A DNA stretch of 19,162 bases from the NCBI GenBank assembly GCA_937898715.1, contig CALEKA010000089.1, positions 1-19,162 of the forward strand. Reading direction: 5' to 3'. A program made the translations under genes and the position numbers. The DNA is from an uncultured Prevotella sp. Its GTDB lineage: Bacteria; Bacteroidota; Bacteroidia; Bacteroidales; Bacteroidaceae. The notes beneath the pieces are model-generated. The model was not told where the DNA came from. It did no database searches and was given only the letters and a program-made list of their open reading frames with translations. Positions 8,269 to 15,545 of this stretch are shown piece by piece. The stretch's first letter is position 1. Every line of letters starts with the position of its first letter.

Positions 8269-8508
8269 AAATATGCTAATATGGCAATGTGCTAATATGG
8301 CAATGTGCTAATATGGCAATGTGCTAATATGGCAATGTGCTAATATGGCAATATGCTAATACGGCAATGTGCTAATATGGCAATGTGCTAATATGGCAAT
8401 ATGCTAATATAATGTGCTAATATGGCAATGTGCTAATACGGCAATGTGTCGACGCATTGATACGCGCAGCACATTAGCATATTAGCACATTGCCATATTA
8501 GCATATTT
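8269..8508. repeat. 16-base tandem array bounded by a 31-base perfect inverted repeat
   Basis: Eleven tandem units of GCTAATATGGCAATGT run from 8275 to 8447. Variants are units 5 and 8 ending in AT rather than GT, units 6 and 11 with ACGG for ATGG, and unit 9 (8403-8415) shortened by three bases. After a 23-base unique piece the array is met by inverted copies at 8471-8508. Bases 8269-8299 are perfectly inverted at 8478-8508 (31 of 31). The whole fills the gap between the recA stop and the small gene. It is non-coding; 16 is not a multiple of three and both strands hold stops. Confidence 0.9.
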
Positions 8509-8518
8509 TGATTTGGGA

Positions 8519-9550
8519 CTAATCTTCTTCGTTGGCCTCCTTGAGGGCGGCAGCAATCTTCTCTTCGAGTTCTTCGGAGAGTTCGGGATTGTCCTTAATG
8601 ACCTTCTTTACAGCGTCGCGACCTTGACCCAGACGGGTCTCGCCGTAGCTGAACCATGAACCGCTCTTCTTGATTATGCCAAGTTCTACACCGAGGTCGA
8701 CAATCTCGCCTACGTGGGAAATGCCTTCGCCAAAGGTGATTTCAAACTCTGCCTTGCGGAAGGGAGGCGCAACCTTGTTCTTCACAATCTTTACGCGTAC
8801 TTGATTGCCGATAGGGGTATCGCCATCCTTGAGCGTGGTCACGCGGCGGATGTCGAGACGTACGGATGCGTAGAATTTGAGTGCATTACCACCCGTGGTG
8901 GTCTCGGGATTGCCAAACATTACGCCAATCTTCTCACGAAGTTGGTTGATGAAGATGCAAGTGGTGTTGGTCTTGCTAATGGTAGATGTGAGCTTACGCA
9001 AGGCTTGGCTCATGAGGCGTGCTTGCAGACCTACCTTGTTGTCGCCCATATCGCCTTCGATTTCTGCCTTAGGCGTCAGTGCTGCCACGGAGTCGATTAC
9101 GATGATGTCGATGGCGGAAGAGCGAATCAGCTGGTCGGCAATTTCGAGCGCCTGCTCGCCGTTGTCGGGCTGCGAGATAAGCAACTCGTCGACGTTTACA
9201 CCCAACTTCTTAGCATAGAAGCGATCGAATGCATGCTCTGCATCGATAAAGGCTGCTATGCCGCCTTCCTTCTGGGCTTCAGCAATGGCGTGAATGGCCA
9301 GCGTGGTCTTACCTGAAGATTCCGGACCATATATCTCGATAATACGGCCTTTGGGATAACCACCCACACCGAGGGCAGCGTTGAGGGCAAGGCTGCCAGT
9401 GGGGATTACGTCGACATCGGCTATTTGCTCGTCACCCAATTTCATTACAGAGCCACGGCCAAAGTCTTTTTCAATCTTTGCCATGGCGGCTTGCAGCGCC
9501 TTGAGCTTCTCGCTGTTGGGCGCGCTATTTTCGTCTGTGGTCTTTGCCAT
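8519..9550 (-). CDS. recA: Recombinase RecA
   Basis: A 343-residue RecA, full length for the family. It binds single-stranded DNA, drives strand exchange in homologous recombination and stimulates LexA-type cleavage where present. Visible motifs are Walker A GPESSGKTT (about 75-83), Walker B IIVIDSVAAL (about 149-158), the LexA/L1 loop area around EIEGDMGDNKVGLQARLMSQALRK and the L2 region IFINQLREKIGVMFGNPETTTGG. The acidic C-terminus (EELEEKIAAALKEANEED) is standard. The ATG at 9550 matches the family N-terminus. No SOS-box-like element was recognised upstream. Directly after the stop comes the inverted end of the 16-base array. Confidence 0.99.
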   Translation of the reverse strand: MAKTTDENSAPNSEKLKALQAAMAKIEKDFGRGSVMKLGDEQIADVDVIPTGSLALNAALGVGGYPKGRIIEIYGPESSGKTTLAIHAIAEAQKEGGIAAFIDAEHAFDRFYAKKLGVNVDELLISQPDNGEQALEIADQLIRSSAIDIIVIDSVAALTPKAEIEGDMGDNKVGLQARLMSQALRKLTSTISKTNTTCIFINQLREKIGVMFGNPETTTGGNALKFYASVRLDIRRVTTLKDGDTPIGNQVRVKIVKNKVAPPFRKAEFEITFGEGISHVGEIVDLGVELGIIKKSGSWFSYGETRLGQGRDAVKKVIKDNPELSEELEEKIAAALKEANEED

Positions 9551-9585
9551 GATAGATGTTCTTTTTATAGGTTTTGTTTTCCTTG

Positions 9586-9593
9586 CAAACTTA
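9586..9593 (-). promoter_or_regulatory. Promoter -7 element upstream of recA
   Basis: TAAGTTTG on the minus strand fits TAnnTTTG and lies 36 bases before the recA ATG. No TTTG is found at the expected distance upstream, so only half of the consensus is present. Confidence 0.4.
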
Positions 9594-9663
9594 CATAAAA
9601 ATCTTGGATTGTTGACTCAGAAGTGCTGAAAAGTATGATAATGAAAAAAACTTGGCATTTTCT

Positions 9664-9694
9664 TTTGCCTTAATCATCCTTTACGCTATCTTTG
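9664..9694 (+). promoter_or_regulatory. Orphan Bacteroidetes-type promoter
   Basis: TTTG (9664-9667), a 19-base spacer, and TATCTTTG (9687-9694) fit the Bacteroidetes consensus very well. It points to the plus strand, yet every protein gene from here to the end of the window is on the minus strand. The transcript would begin near 9699 and enter the structured region described in the next entry. Confidence 0.6.
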
Positions 9695-9698
9695 CAAC

Positions 9699-9820
9699 TG
9701 AACTTTATTTTTCATGGTTCATTTTTTTTCGGGTGCCATTTGGTGAAATGGTTCCAAAATTGGTTAGTAATGGGAGGATTGCAACTACATGTTGCAATCC
9801 TCTTTGGGTATATATGAACC
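9699..9820 (+). ncRNA. Candidate structured small RNA
   Basis: The predicted transcript can fold into a three-helix junction. A closing helix pairs 9716-9722 (GGTTCAT) with 9814-9820 (ATGAACC). Inside it are a hairpin at 9732-9755 (core CCATTT, GGTG, AAATGG) and a perfect 12-base-pair hairpin at 9774-9802 (GAGGATTGCAAC, TACAT, GTTGCAATCCTC). Further short pairing, GACC 9836-9839 with GGTC 9848-9851, follows. I recognise no known RNA family. There is no long U-run after the 12-bp hairpin, so the 3' end is uncertain. The remaining bases up to 9951 hold AT-rich ATTCCT repeats and no gene. Confidence 0.35.
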
Positions 9821-9951
9821 TGTGCCGTATATGCGGACCTGTTGTGCGGTCTTGAGCGCGAGTATGTGGACGCTGGCTCTATTCCTTATTTTATGTATTC
9901 CTTATATATATATTCCTCATTATATATTATAGGTGTAGGAACAGACTTCGT

Positions 9952-11478
9952 TTACTTTCCCATTTTTACTTCCAGTACGCCGCTTTTTTGCAGTTGCTCG
10001 GTAGTAATTGTTGCTTCTGAGGAGAGCGGTTGATGTGTGAGCTGGGCAGAAAGTATGCGAAGGTTGCGCGGGGAATTGTTCTTCGTATGAATGATGAAAC
10101 GTCGTCCGCGAGGCATGTGAAGCGTGGCCACGTTGAAGAGTGGACGCACGAGCCGATAATTGACTGTCGTGGTGACTGAGGCTACTTGTTGTTCTGAAGC
10201 GCTGGTCGCAATTGGGGTTAACCCTAATGCATTGAATACGAACCATGCAGCTTGGGAGGCCGAGGTGTTAGCTTGCTTGCCCGTAAAGAGTGATTGCGCA
10301 TAATTGCGAAGCAGAGAGTCGGTGGTGGCAGCATCGACTGAAGAGATGCGCTCCGATTGAAGGTAGAGGGGGAAAGCTGCTTGGAAGAAATCCAAAGCAT
10401 TGGTGGCGCGTCGGCACTCGGAGCGCTGACGAAGTAGGTTCATGGCTGCTGTGAATGCTGCTTGGAGTTCTGCTTCGCGAGTTGTGACCTCTATGAAGTC
10501 GGTGGAAGATTGCGGTGTGCGATCTTTAGCTGGGGATGTTCTTGCCGGGTTTGAAGAAGAACGCTTGGTAGTAGAGGCTACCTTGCTTTGGGCTAAAAGG
10601 GGGCGTTGGCTCGCTGGCGTGCGTTGGTCTGTTGGCGTGCGTTGTTCCGCTGGCGAGCGTTGTTCCGTCTGTTTCTCGGGGCTGGCTGATGCAGAGGCGG
10701 GCTTACGCTTGTCGCTGACGTGAAGCTTTGCTCCAGGCAAGTTGAGGCAGGCATAAGCTTGATCGGTACTCGTCGCTGAGACGGCCGACGTTACGGTGAG
10801 CACTTCGGAGGGTTTGAGGTCGAATACAAAAGCTGCCTTACAGCGCATCTCTCGTTGTCCGTTCTCGGTGCGTACCACTTCTCGGCGCACATTCCACTGA
10901 TGGAAAGGATGAGAAAAGCGTGCCACGTAATAAAGCGACGGCGTGTGGCCATCGGGCTGACTGCTTCGCTTATAAGCACGAATGGTACGGCGGTCGACAA
11001 AGACTACGTCCATATCCTCATTGGCTGATCCCGATAGCGCATGGTCTATATCAAGCAGAAAACCTTTGCTCGCCACCGTATCGGGGAAGGTATACTCTTG
11101 TACGCAGTAGGCGGGCTCTTCGCGCACCATAGCATGAATGCCATAGCGAGTAAGGTCTACTTTGTAAATGTTTTGCAATGTGTCGCGCTGCTCAAAACGA
11201 TAGCCTGAGGCGTAGGCCATGAATTGGGTAGAGTCTTTCTCGCCCACGTATACAAGCAGAGGGTCGCCTACGAAAGGCAGTTGTAAGAAGCCGTTACGAC
11301 TATTGAGGACGGAAGACGTCTGTAGAAATCCACTCAGAAACTGGTCGTTGTACTGCGTGTAGGGACTATTCGTAGAGTGAAAACGCGTAATGGGACTGAT
11401 GCTTTGTGCTAATCCGTAAAAAATGACGGTCGCGAAGAGTGCAACCGTCATGAGGTATGGTTTGAGTGTCTGTTTCAA
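9952..11478 (-). CDS. Remodelled GH92-like secreted protein lacking the catalytic centre
   Basis: About 508 residues from a TTG at 11478, or 499 from the ATG at 11451. The TTG start gives a proper signal peptide (KQTLKPYL, then a hydrophobic core ending near GLAQS); the ATG start removes its basic part. In ATG numbering, residues about 60-240 match the N-terminal beta-sandwich of GH92 alpha-mannosidases: YKVDLTRYGIHAMVR, EYTFPDT, GFLLDIDHAL, RTIRAYKRSS, YYVARFSHPF, then SAVSATSTDQAYACLNL. Residues about 398-499 match the GH92 extreme C-terminus: SQAAWFVFNALGLTPI, RPLFNVATLHMPRGR, IIHTKNNSPRNLRI and GVLEVKMGK. Between them the large helical barrel is missing and a Pro/Thr/Gln/Arg/Ser-rich linker (about 245-320) takes its place. 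Where active GH92 enzymes have NEDxGQMSAW this has NTSASQAAW, so acidic residues are lost. GH92 members have usually about 750 residues. The reading frame is intact, suggesting a retained non-enzymatic, perhaps sugar-binding, role. Longer upstream extension would overlap the helicase gene and is rejected. Confidence 0.75.
   Translation of the reverse strand: MKQTLKPYLMTVALFATVIFYGLAQSISPITRFHSTNSPYTQYNDQFLSGFLQTSSVLNSRNGFLQLPFVGDPLLVYVGEKDSTQFMAYASGYRFEQRDTLQNIYKVDLTRYGIHAMVREEPAYCVQEYTFPDTVASKGFLLDIDHALSGSANEDMDVVFVDRRTIRAYKRSSQPDGHTPSLYYVARFSHPFHQWNVRREVVRTENGQREMRCKAAFVFDLKPSEVLTVTSAVSATSTDQAYACLNLPGAKLHVSDKRKPASASASPEKQTEQRSPAEQRTPTDQRTPASQRPLLAQSKVASTTKRSSSNPARTSPAKDRTPQSSTDFIEVTTREAELQAAFTAAMNLLRQRSECRRATNALDFFQAAFPLYLQSERISSVDAATTDSLLRNYAQSLFTGKQANTSASQAAWFVFNALGLTPIATSASEQQVASVTTTVNYRLVRPLFNVATLHMPRGRRFIIHTKNNSPRNLRILSAQLTHQPLSSEATITTEQLQKSGVLEVKMGK
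10603..10674 (-). repeat. 18-base in-frame repeats in the GH92-like linker
   Basis: Four units of 18 bases begin GCGTTG on the plus strand (10603, 10621, 10639, 10657). On the coding strand each gives a six-residue unit of the type TPxxQR (AEQRTP, TDQRTP, ASQRPL). The units diverge by several substitutions. Confidence 0.75.
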
Positions 11479-11584
11479 ATTTGTCGGAGTTTTTCTTACT
11501 GATAAATGTGACGCTTGCGAGGGGCATAATAATATTGCTCCTACGCGAGAGTGTATCGTATCAAAGCGAAAGTGTGGTCCTAAC

Positions 11585-13036
11585 TTATTGAGGCTTGCGT
11601 CCGTTGCCGCTCTTAGGCGGGCGACGCTTGGCAGCCGGACGATTGTCGCTCTTGCCATGAGGTTTTCCGCCTTGTGGCTTGCTTCCTCCACCTTGGCCCG
11701 GGCGAGTATTTCCGCCTTTGCCACGATTGCCGCTTTGACTGCGATTGCCGCTTTGACTGCGATTGCCATTTTGACTGCGATTGCCATTCTGACCATTTCT
11801 GCCACGGCCCTTTCCATGTATGTGCGCGCTTTTATCTGTCTGAGGCGGACGCACACCTTCGGGTAGCTCTTCGCGTGGAATCTTAATCTTCAGTGTGCGC
11901 TCAATATTGCTCAGTGCAAAGAGATCTTTCTCGCCAATCAGCGTGATGGCACTGCCTTGTCGGCCAGCACGAGCGGTACGTCCGATGCGGTGTACGTAGT
12001 CTTCGGCGTCGTGAGGGGCGTCGTAGTTGATCACCATGGTGATGTCGTCGATATCGATGCCGCGAGCTACGATGTCGGTGGCTACGAGAAGGTCGACTTT
12101 GTGAGCACGGAAGAGGTTCATCACTTCGTCGCGCTCTGTTTGGTCCAGATCGGAGTGCATGGCTCGAGCATTGAGGCCATTACGCTTCAGAATGATAGCA
12201 AGTTCTTTCACCTTCTGCTTGGATGAGCAGAACAGGATGACGCGCTGAGGCGGCTGCTCCTTGAAGATCTTCTTCAATATGATGGGCTTGTCGCTCTCGT
12301 GGCATATATAGAGGCTTTGCTTAATGTTCTCGGCGGGCTTGGATACGGCAATCTCTACTTCTACGGGGTCGTGCATTACGGTGCGTGCCAACTGTGCAAT
12401 CTTGGGCGGCATGGTGGCAGAGAATAGAATGGTCTGCCTATTGCTGGGCATCTGCTTGACGATGGAGAGAATGTCTTCGGCAAATCCCATGTCGAGCATG
12501 CGATCGGCTTCGTCGAGGATGAGGTGCGTGGTACGGCTCAAGTCGAGCGTGCCGAGCTGAAGGTGGGTGATGAGACGGCCAGGAGTGGCGAGCACGATAT
12601 CGGCACCGGCTTGGAGAGAACGGCGTTCTTGCTCGTAGCGCACACCATCGTTGCCGCCATATACGGCTACGGCATTGATGTCGGTATAGTAGGCAAAGCC
12701 TTGCAATGCTTGGTCGATCTGTCGAGCGAGCTCGCGGGTAGGAGCAATCACAAGGCAGTTGACAGCGTCGGCGGGATGAGGGTCGCGTTCCAATAGTGTG
12801 AGGATAGGCAGCAGGTAGGCAGCTGTCTTTCCTGTGCCTGTCTGTGCCACGCCTAACACGTCGTGGTGTTCGAGAATGGGGGGAATGCACTGTGCTTGTA
12901 CGGGAGTGCATTTCTCGAAACGCATATCGTAGAGTGCGTCAAGCACATTGTCGGAAAGGTCGAGGTCTTCGAAGAATACCTCGGGGACCTTCTTCTCTTC
13001 TTCTTCCTGCTTTATTTCGGGGTTAGGAGTATCCAT
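11585..13036 (-). CDS. DEAD-box RNA helicase (RhlE-like)
   Basis: A 483-residue ATP-dependent RNA helicase for remodelling RNA duplexes, for example in ribosome assembly or at low temperature. All core motifs are present: the Q motif FEKCTPVQAQCIP (about 40-52), motif I AQTGTGKT (64-71), Ia PTRELA, Ib TPGR, II DEAD (175-178), III SAT (206-208), IV ILFCSSK, V VATDIVARGIDID, and VI HRIGRTAR (349-356). The N-terminus has an acidic EEEEKK run. The tail, from about residue 405, is basic and disordered, rich in Gly, Asn, Arg and Gln, with NGNRSQ repeats; such tails add RNA affinity in RhlE-type proteins. The order of motifs and the tail suit the RhlE/CsdA-like Bacteroidetes group. The gene is followed at about 106 bases by the GH92-like gene on the same strand. 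Confidence 0.95.
   Translation of the reverse strand: MDTPNPEIKQEEEEKKVPEVFFEDLDLSDNVLDALYDMRFEKCTPVQAQCIPPILEHHDVLGVAQTGTGKTAAYLLPILTLLERDPHPADAVNCLVIAPTRELARQIDQALQGFAYYTDINAVAVYGGNDGVRYEQERRSLQAGADIVLATPGRLITHLQLGTLDLSRTTHLILDEADRMLDMGFAEDILSIVKQMPSNRQTILFSATMPPKIAQLARTVMHDPVEVEIAVSKPAENIKQSLYICHESDKPIILKKIFKEQPPQRVILFCSSKQKVKELAIILKRNGLNARAMHSDLDQTERDEVMNLFRAHKVDLLVATDIVARGIDIDDITMVINYDAPHDAEDYVHRIGRTARAGRQGSAITLIGEKDLFALSNIERTLKIKIPREELPEGVRPPQTDKSAHIHGKGRGRNGQNGNRSQNGNRSQSGNRSQSGNRGKGGNTRPGQGGGSKPQGGKPHGKSDNRPAAKRRPPKSGNGRKPQ
11724..11795 (-). repeat. 18-base in-frame repeats in the helicase tail
   Basis: Four near-identical 18-base units based on CGATTGCCGCTTTGACTG (plus strand) start at 11724, 11742, 11760 and 11778. 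On the coding strand they give SQNGNR or SQSGNR. Three of four differ by only one to three bases, pointing to recent expansion. Confidence 0.85.
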
Positions 13037-13085
13037 GTAGAGATGATAGTTTAGAAGTTCTTTAGTTCGTAAGGTGGCTGGAACT

Positions 13086-13113
13086 CACATTAATGCGTTG
13101 CCACATTAACGTG
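13086..13113. repeat. Diverged relative of the 16-base repeat
   Basis: On the minus strand this reads GTTAATGTGGCAACGCATTAATGTG-like, which lines up with two units of the array behind recA with mostly C/T and A/G changes (GYTAATRTGGCAAYGYRYTAATRTG). It lies immediately after the stop of the permease gene, just as the array lies after recA. Confidence 0.55.
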
Positions 13114-14316
13114 TTACTGCGGTGTCTTCAGATAAAGTGCCAAAGCTACGAAAGCAAAGATTACGTTGGGTAGCCACACGGCGATCCATGCATCAAGTCC
13201 TGCATTGTTGGCAAACGAGGCTGAGATGGTCTGGAACAGAATGTAGGCAAAGCTTAGTGCTAAGCCTGCGCCCAAGCTGATACCCATGCCGCCCTTGCGC
13301 TTCTGGCTTGAGAGGCAAACGCCTATCACTGTGAGGATGAAGGCTGCAAAGGGCATGGCGAAGCGCTTATAATATTCCACCTCAAACTTGCTGATGTTGG
13401 CCACGCCGCGTAGCTTCTGTCGGTCGATAAACTCCTTCAGTTCGGGCATGGTGAGCGTCTGTTCTTGGTCGCGCACGTAGAAGAAGTCTTTGGGCTCCAT
13501 AATGATGGTGGTGTCGAGTTTGTCTCCTCGTTCCATCTTTTCGCGCATGCCCTTGAGCGTACGTATTTCGTAGCTGCGAATGGTCCATGAGAATCGATGG
13601 TCAGAGAGCGTATCGTACTGGATGGTCTGTGCCGTGAGGTGAGAGATGAGCTTCTTGTCGACGAACTTATCGAGCGAGAATCCGTAGCCGCTCTTCGATA
13701 TATTGTCGAAATGGGTGATATAAGCCACAACGCCCGTATCTACCTGCATCTGTACGTTGTCTACCGAGGTGATGTCGGTCTTCTTCTTGATATATCGGTT
13801 TTGGAAGTTTACGCGTGCCACGTTGCTCTTAGGGATCACGTAGCTGCCCAAGTAGAATGAAGAAGCGGCGATCAATGCGGCGGAGACCATGTAGGGGCGG
13901 AGCAATCGCTTGAAACTCATGCCCGTGCTCTTCATGGCGATAATCTCCGACTTGTCGGCGAGCTTCGAGGTGAAGAAGATTACGGCGATGAATACGAATA
14001 GAGGGCTGAAGAGGTTGGCAAAGTAGGGCACGAAGTTGGAGTAATACTGTGCAATCTTCAGTGCTGAAGCATGGCTCTGCGTGAGTTTATCTATATTCTC
14101 GTTGAAGTCGAAAATCACGGCTATCACGATGATGATAGCAATGAGAAACAAGTAGGTGCTGATAAACTTGTAGATGATGTAGCGGTCGAGCTTGCCAATG
14201 AGTGGCTTGCGTCCGCGGTCGGAGCGGTGAGGCTCTGAGGCATTGCTTCTCGAAGCAGGTGTGCTTACGGGAAGGCAGAGATAATGCTTGATTTTCGACA
14301 GAATATTCTTCAACAT
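13114..14316 (-). CDS. LptF/LptG-family permease (YjgP/YjgQ)
   Basis: A 400-residue inner-membrane permease of the LPS export ABC complex (LptB2FG), which extracts lipopolysaccharide and passes it to the periplasmic bridge. Three N-terminal membrane segments (about 50-75, 95-120, 135-160) precede a periplasmic beta-jellyroll (about 165-305), then three C-terminal segments ending FVALALYLKTP. KLDRYIIYKFISTYLF, FDFNENIDKL and the coupling-helix region SEIIAMKSTGMSFKRLLRP are typical. The first 42 residues are an unusual extra hydrophilic extension rich in Ser, Arg and Pro. Bacteroidetes often carry several such permeases, so I do not choose between LptF and LptG. It begins 18 bases after the tgt stop, so the two are cotranscribed. 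Confidence 0.9.
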   Translation of the reverse strand: MLKNILSKIKHYLCLPVSTPASRSNASEPHRSDRGRKPLIGKLDRYIIYKFISTYLFLIAIIIVIAVIFDFNENIDKLTQSHASALKIAQYYSNFVPYFANLFSPLFVFIAVIFFTSKLADKSEIIAMKSTGMSFKRLLRPYMVSAALIAASSFYLGSYVIPKSNVARVNFQNRYIKKKTDITSVDNVQMQVDTGVVAYITHFDNISKSGYGFSLDKFVDKKLISHLTAQTIQYDTLSDHRFSWTIRSYEIRTLKGMREKMERGDKLDTTIIMEPKDFFYVRDQEQTLTMPELKEFIDRQKLRGVANISKFEVEYYKRFAMPFAAFILTVIGVCLSSQKRKGGMGISLGAGLALSFAYILFQTISASFANNAGLDAWIAVWLPNVIFAFVALALYLKTPQ

Positions 14317-14334
14317 AGTTTGTGGGTGGGCACT

Positions 14335-15459
14335 TTACAGTTTGCGCATCAGTTTTTCCACCATTTCGCGTTTCCAGGGTCCGAAGTTGTCGGCGAGAAT
14401 CTGCTTGCGTGCTTCGCGTACGAGCCAGAGGTAGAATGCCAGATTGTGGATAGAGGCAATCTGCATGGCAAGGAGTTCTTTGGCCTTGAAGAGGTGGTGG
14501 AGATAGGCTTTGGTGTACTGCACATCGGCAAAGCAGTGGGCCATGGGATCAACGGGTTCGAAGCAATCTGCCCACTTTGCATTGCGCATATTGATTACGC
14601 CCTCTGCGGTGAAGAGGCAGGCGTTGCGTCCGTTGCGTGTAGGCATCACGCAGTCGAACATATCTACGCCGCGCTCGATGGCTTCGAGAATGTTGACGGG
14701 TGTGCCCACTCCCATAAGGTAGCGTGGACGATCGGTGGGCAGAATGTCATTGACCACTTCGATCATCTCGTACATCTTCTCTGCGGGTTCGCCCACAGCT
14801 AATCCGCCGATAGCATAGCCCTCTGCTCCGAAGTCGCTCATAAACTTGGCGCTCTCCTGGCGCAGGTCTTTGTATACGCAGCCTTGCACGATGGGGAAGA
14901 GCGCTTGATGGTAGCCATATTTCGGTTCCGTCTCGTTGAAGCGTTTCCAGCAGCGCTTCATCCATCCGTGGGTCAGGTCGAGGCTCTTGCGTGCGTAGGC
15001 ATAGTCGGCTGTGCCGGGAGGACATTCGTCGAATGCCATCATGATGTCGGCACCAATGGTGCGCTCGATGTCCATCACGCGTTCGGGCGAGAAGAAGTGC
15101 TTGCTGCCGTCGATGTGTGAACGGAATTCGCATCCCTCTTCTGAGAGTTTGCGAATGCCTGAGAGCGAAAACACTTGAAAGCCTCCGCTATCGGTCAGCA
15201 TCGGTCGGTCGAAACCATTGAACTTGTGGAGTCCGCCGGCTTGCTCGAGAATGTCGAGTCCGGGACGGAGGTAGAGATGGTATGTGTTGCCAAGGATGAT
15301 CTCGGCGTTGATATCGTCTTTGAGCTCGCGCAGGTGGACGCCCTTCACGCTTCCCACGGTGCCCACGGGCATGAAGATGGGAGTATGTATCTGACCGTGG
15401 TCAGTGGTGATCAGTCCGGCACGGGCGGAGCCGTCGGTATGTAGGAGGTCGTAAGTCAA
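14335..15459 (-). CDS. tgt: tRNA-guanine transglycosylase (queuine/preQ1)
   Basis: A 374-residue enzyme that replaces guanine 34 of GUN-anticodon tRNAs with preQ1 during queuosine synthesis. Motifs seen: TPIFMPVGTVGSVKG, LGNTYHLYLRPG, TDSGGFQVFSL with the catalytic Asp at about 90, FDECPPG, GGLAVGEP, and RGVDMFDCVMPTRNGRNA with the nucleophile Asp at about 266. The usual C-terminal zinc motif CxCxxC is not present: the matching stretch (about 307-312) reads AHCFAD, so only one of three Cys remains, while the His of SIHN (about 338) is kept. I recall Bacteroides Tgt also lacking these Cys, which would make this a lineage trait. The start codon is TTG at 15459; no in-frame ATG lies upstream and the protein already aligns from residue 1. 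Confidence 0.96.
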   Translation of the reverse strand: MTYDLLHTDGSARAGLITTDHGQIHTPIFMPVGTVGSVKGVHLRELKDDINAEIILGNTYHLYLRPGLDILEQAGGLHKFNGFDRPMLTDSGGFQVFSLSGIRKLSEEGCEFRSHIDGSKHFFSPERVMDIERTIGADIMMAFDECPPGTADYAYARKSLDLTHGWMKRCWKRFNETEPKYGYHQALFPIVQGCVYKDLRQESAKFMSDFGAEGYAIGGLAVGEPAEKMYEMIEVVNDILPTDRPRYLMGVGTPVNILEAIERGVDMFDCVMPTRNGRNACLFTAEGVINMRNAKWADCFEPVDPMAHCFADVQYTKAYLHHLFKAKELLAMQIASIHNLAFYLWLVREARKQILADNFGPWKREMVEKLMRKL

Positions 15460-15465
15460 TTGTAG

Positions 15466-15494
15466 AAGTATTAAGTATAAAGTATTAAGTATTA
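15466..15494. repeat. AT-rich direct repeat in the tgt leader
   Basis: AAGTATTAAGTAT occurs twice, at 15466-15478 and 15480-15492, with a period of 14. It ends seven bases upstream of the TTG start of tgt and may keep the start region unstructured. Confidence 0.6.
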
Positions 15495-15545
15495 CACGCC
15501 GGCAAAATTTTGGTGTATAATGCTTTCTTTACTTGCTTGAATGAT

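Noticed and set aside
8275..8447. CRISPR array
   Set aside because: The units are contiguous 16-mers without spacers, and no cas genes are nearby.
9774..9802. Simple rho-independent terminator for recA or the GH92-like gene
   Set aside because: It lies upstream of recA and downstream of the GH92-like stop by about 150 bases, and neither strand has a proper U-run after the hairpin. It is treated as part of the candidate RNA.
9652..9855. 67-codon plus-strand open frame
   Set aside because: It begins upstream of the predicted transcription start and overlaps the promoter, and its product is an aromatic-rich sequence without family resemblance. The structured-RNA reading fits better.
11479..11856. 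Upstream extension of the GH92-like frame
   Set aside because: This part mostly overlaps the helicase gene in another frame and its Ala/Val/Lys repeats are the helicase 18-base repeats read out of frame. No ATG lies between the helicase stop and 11451.
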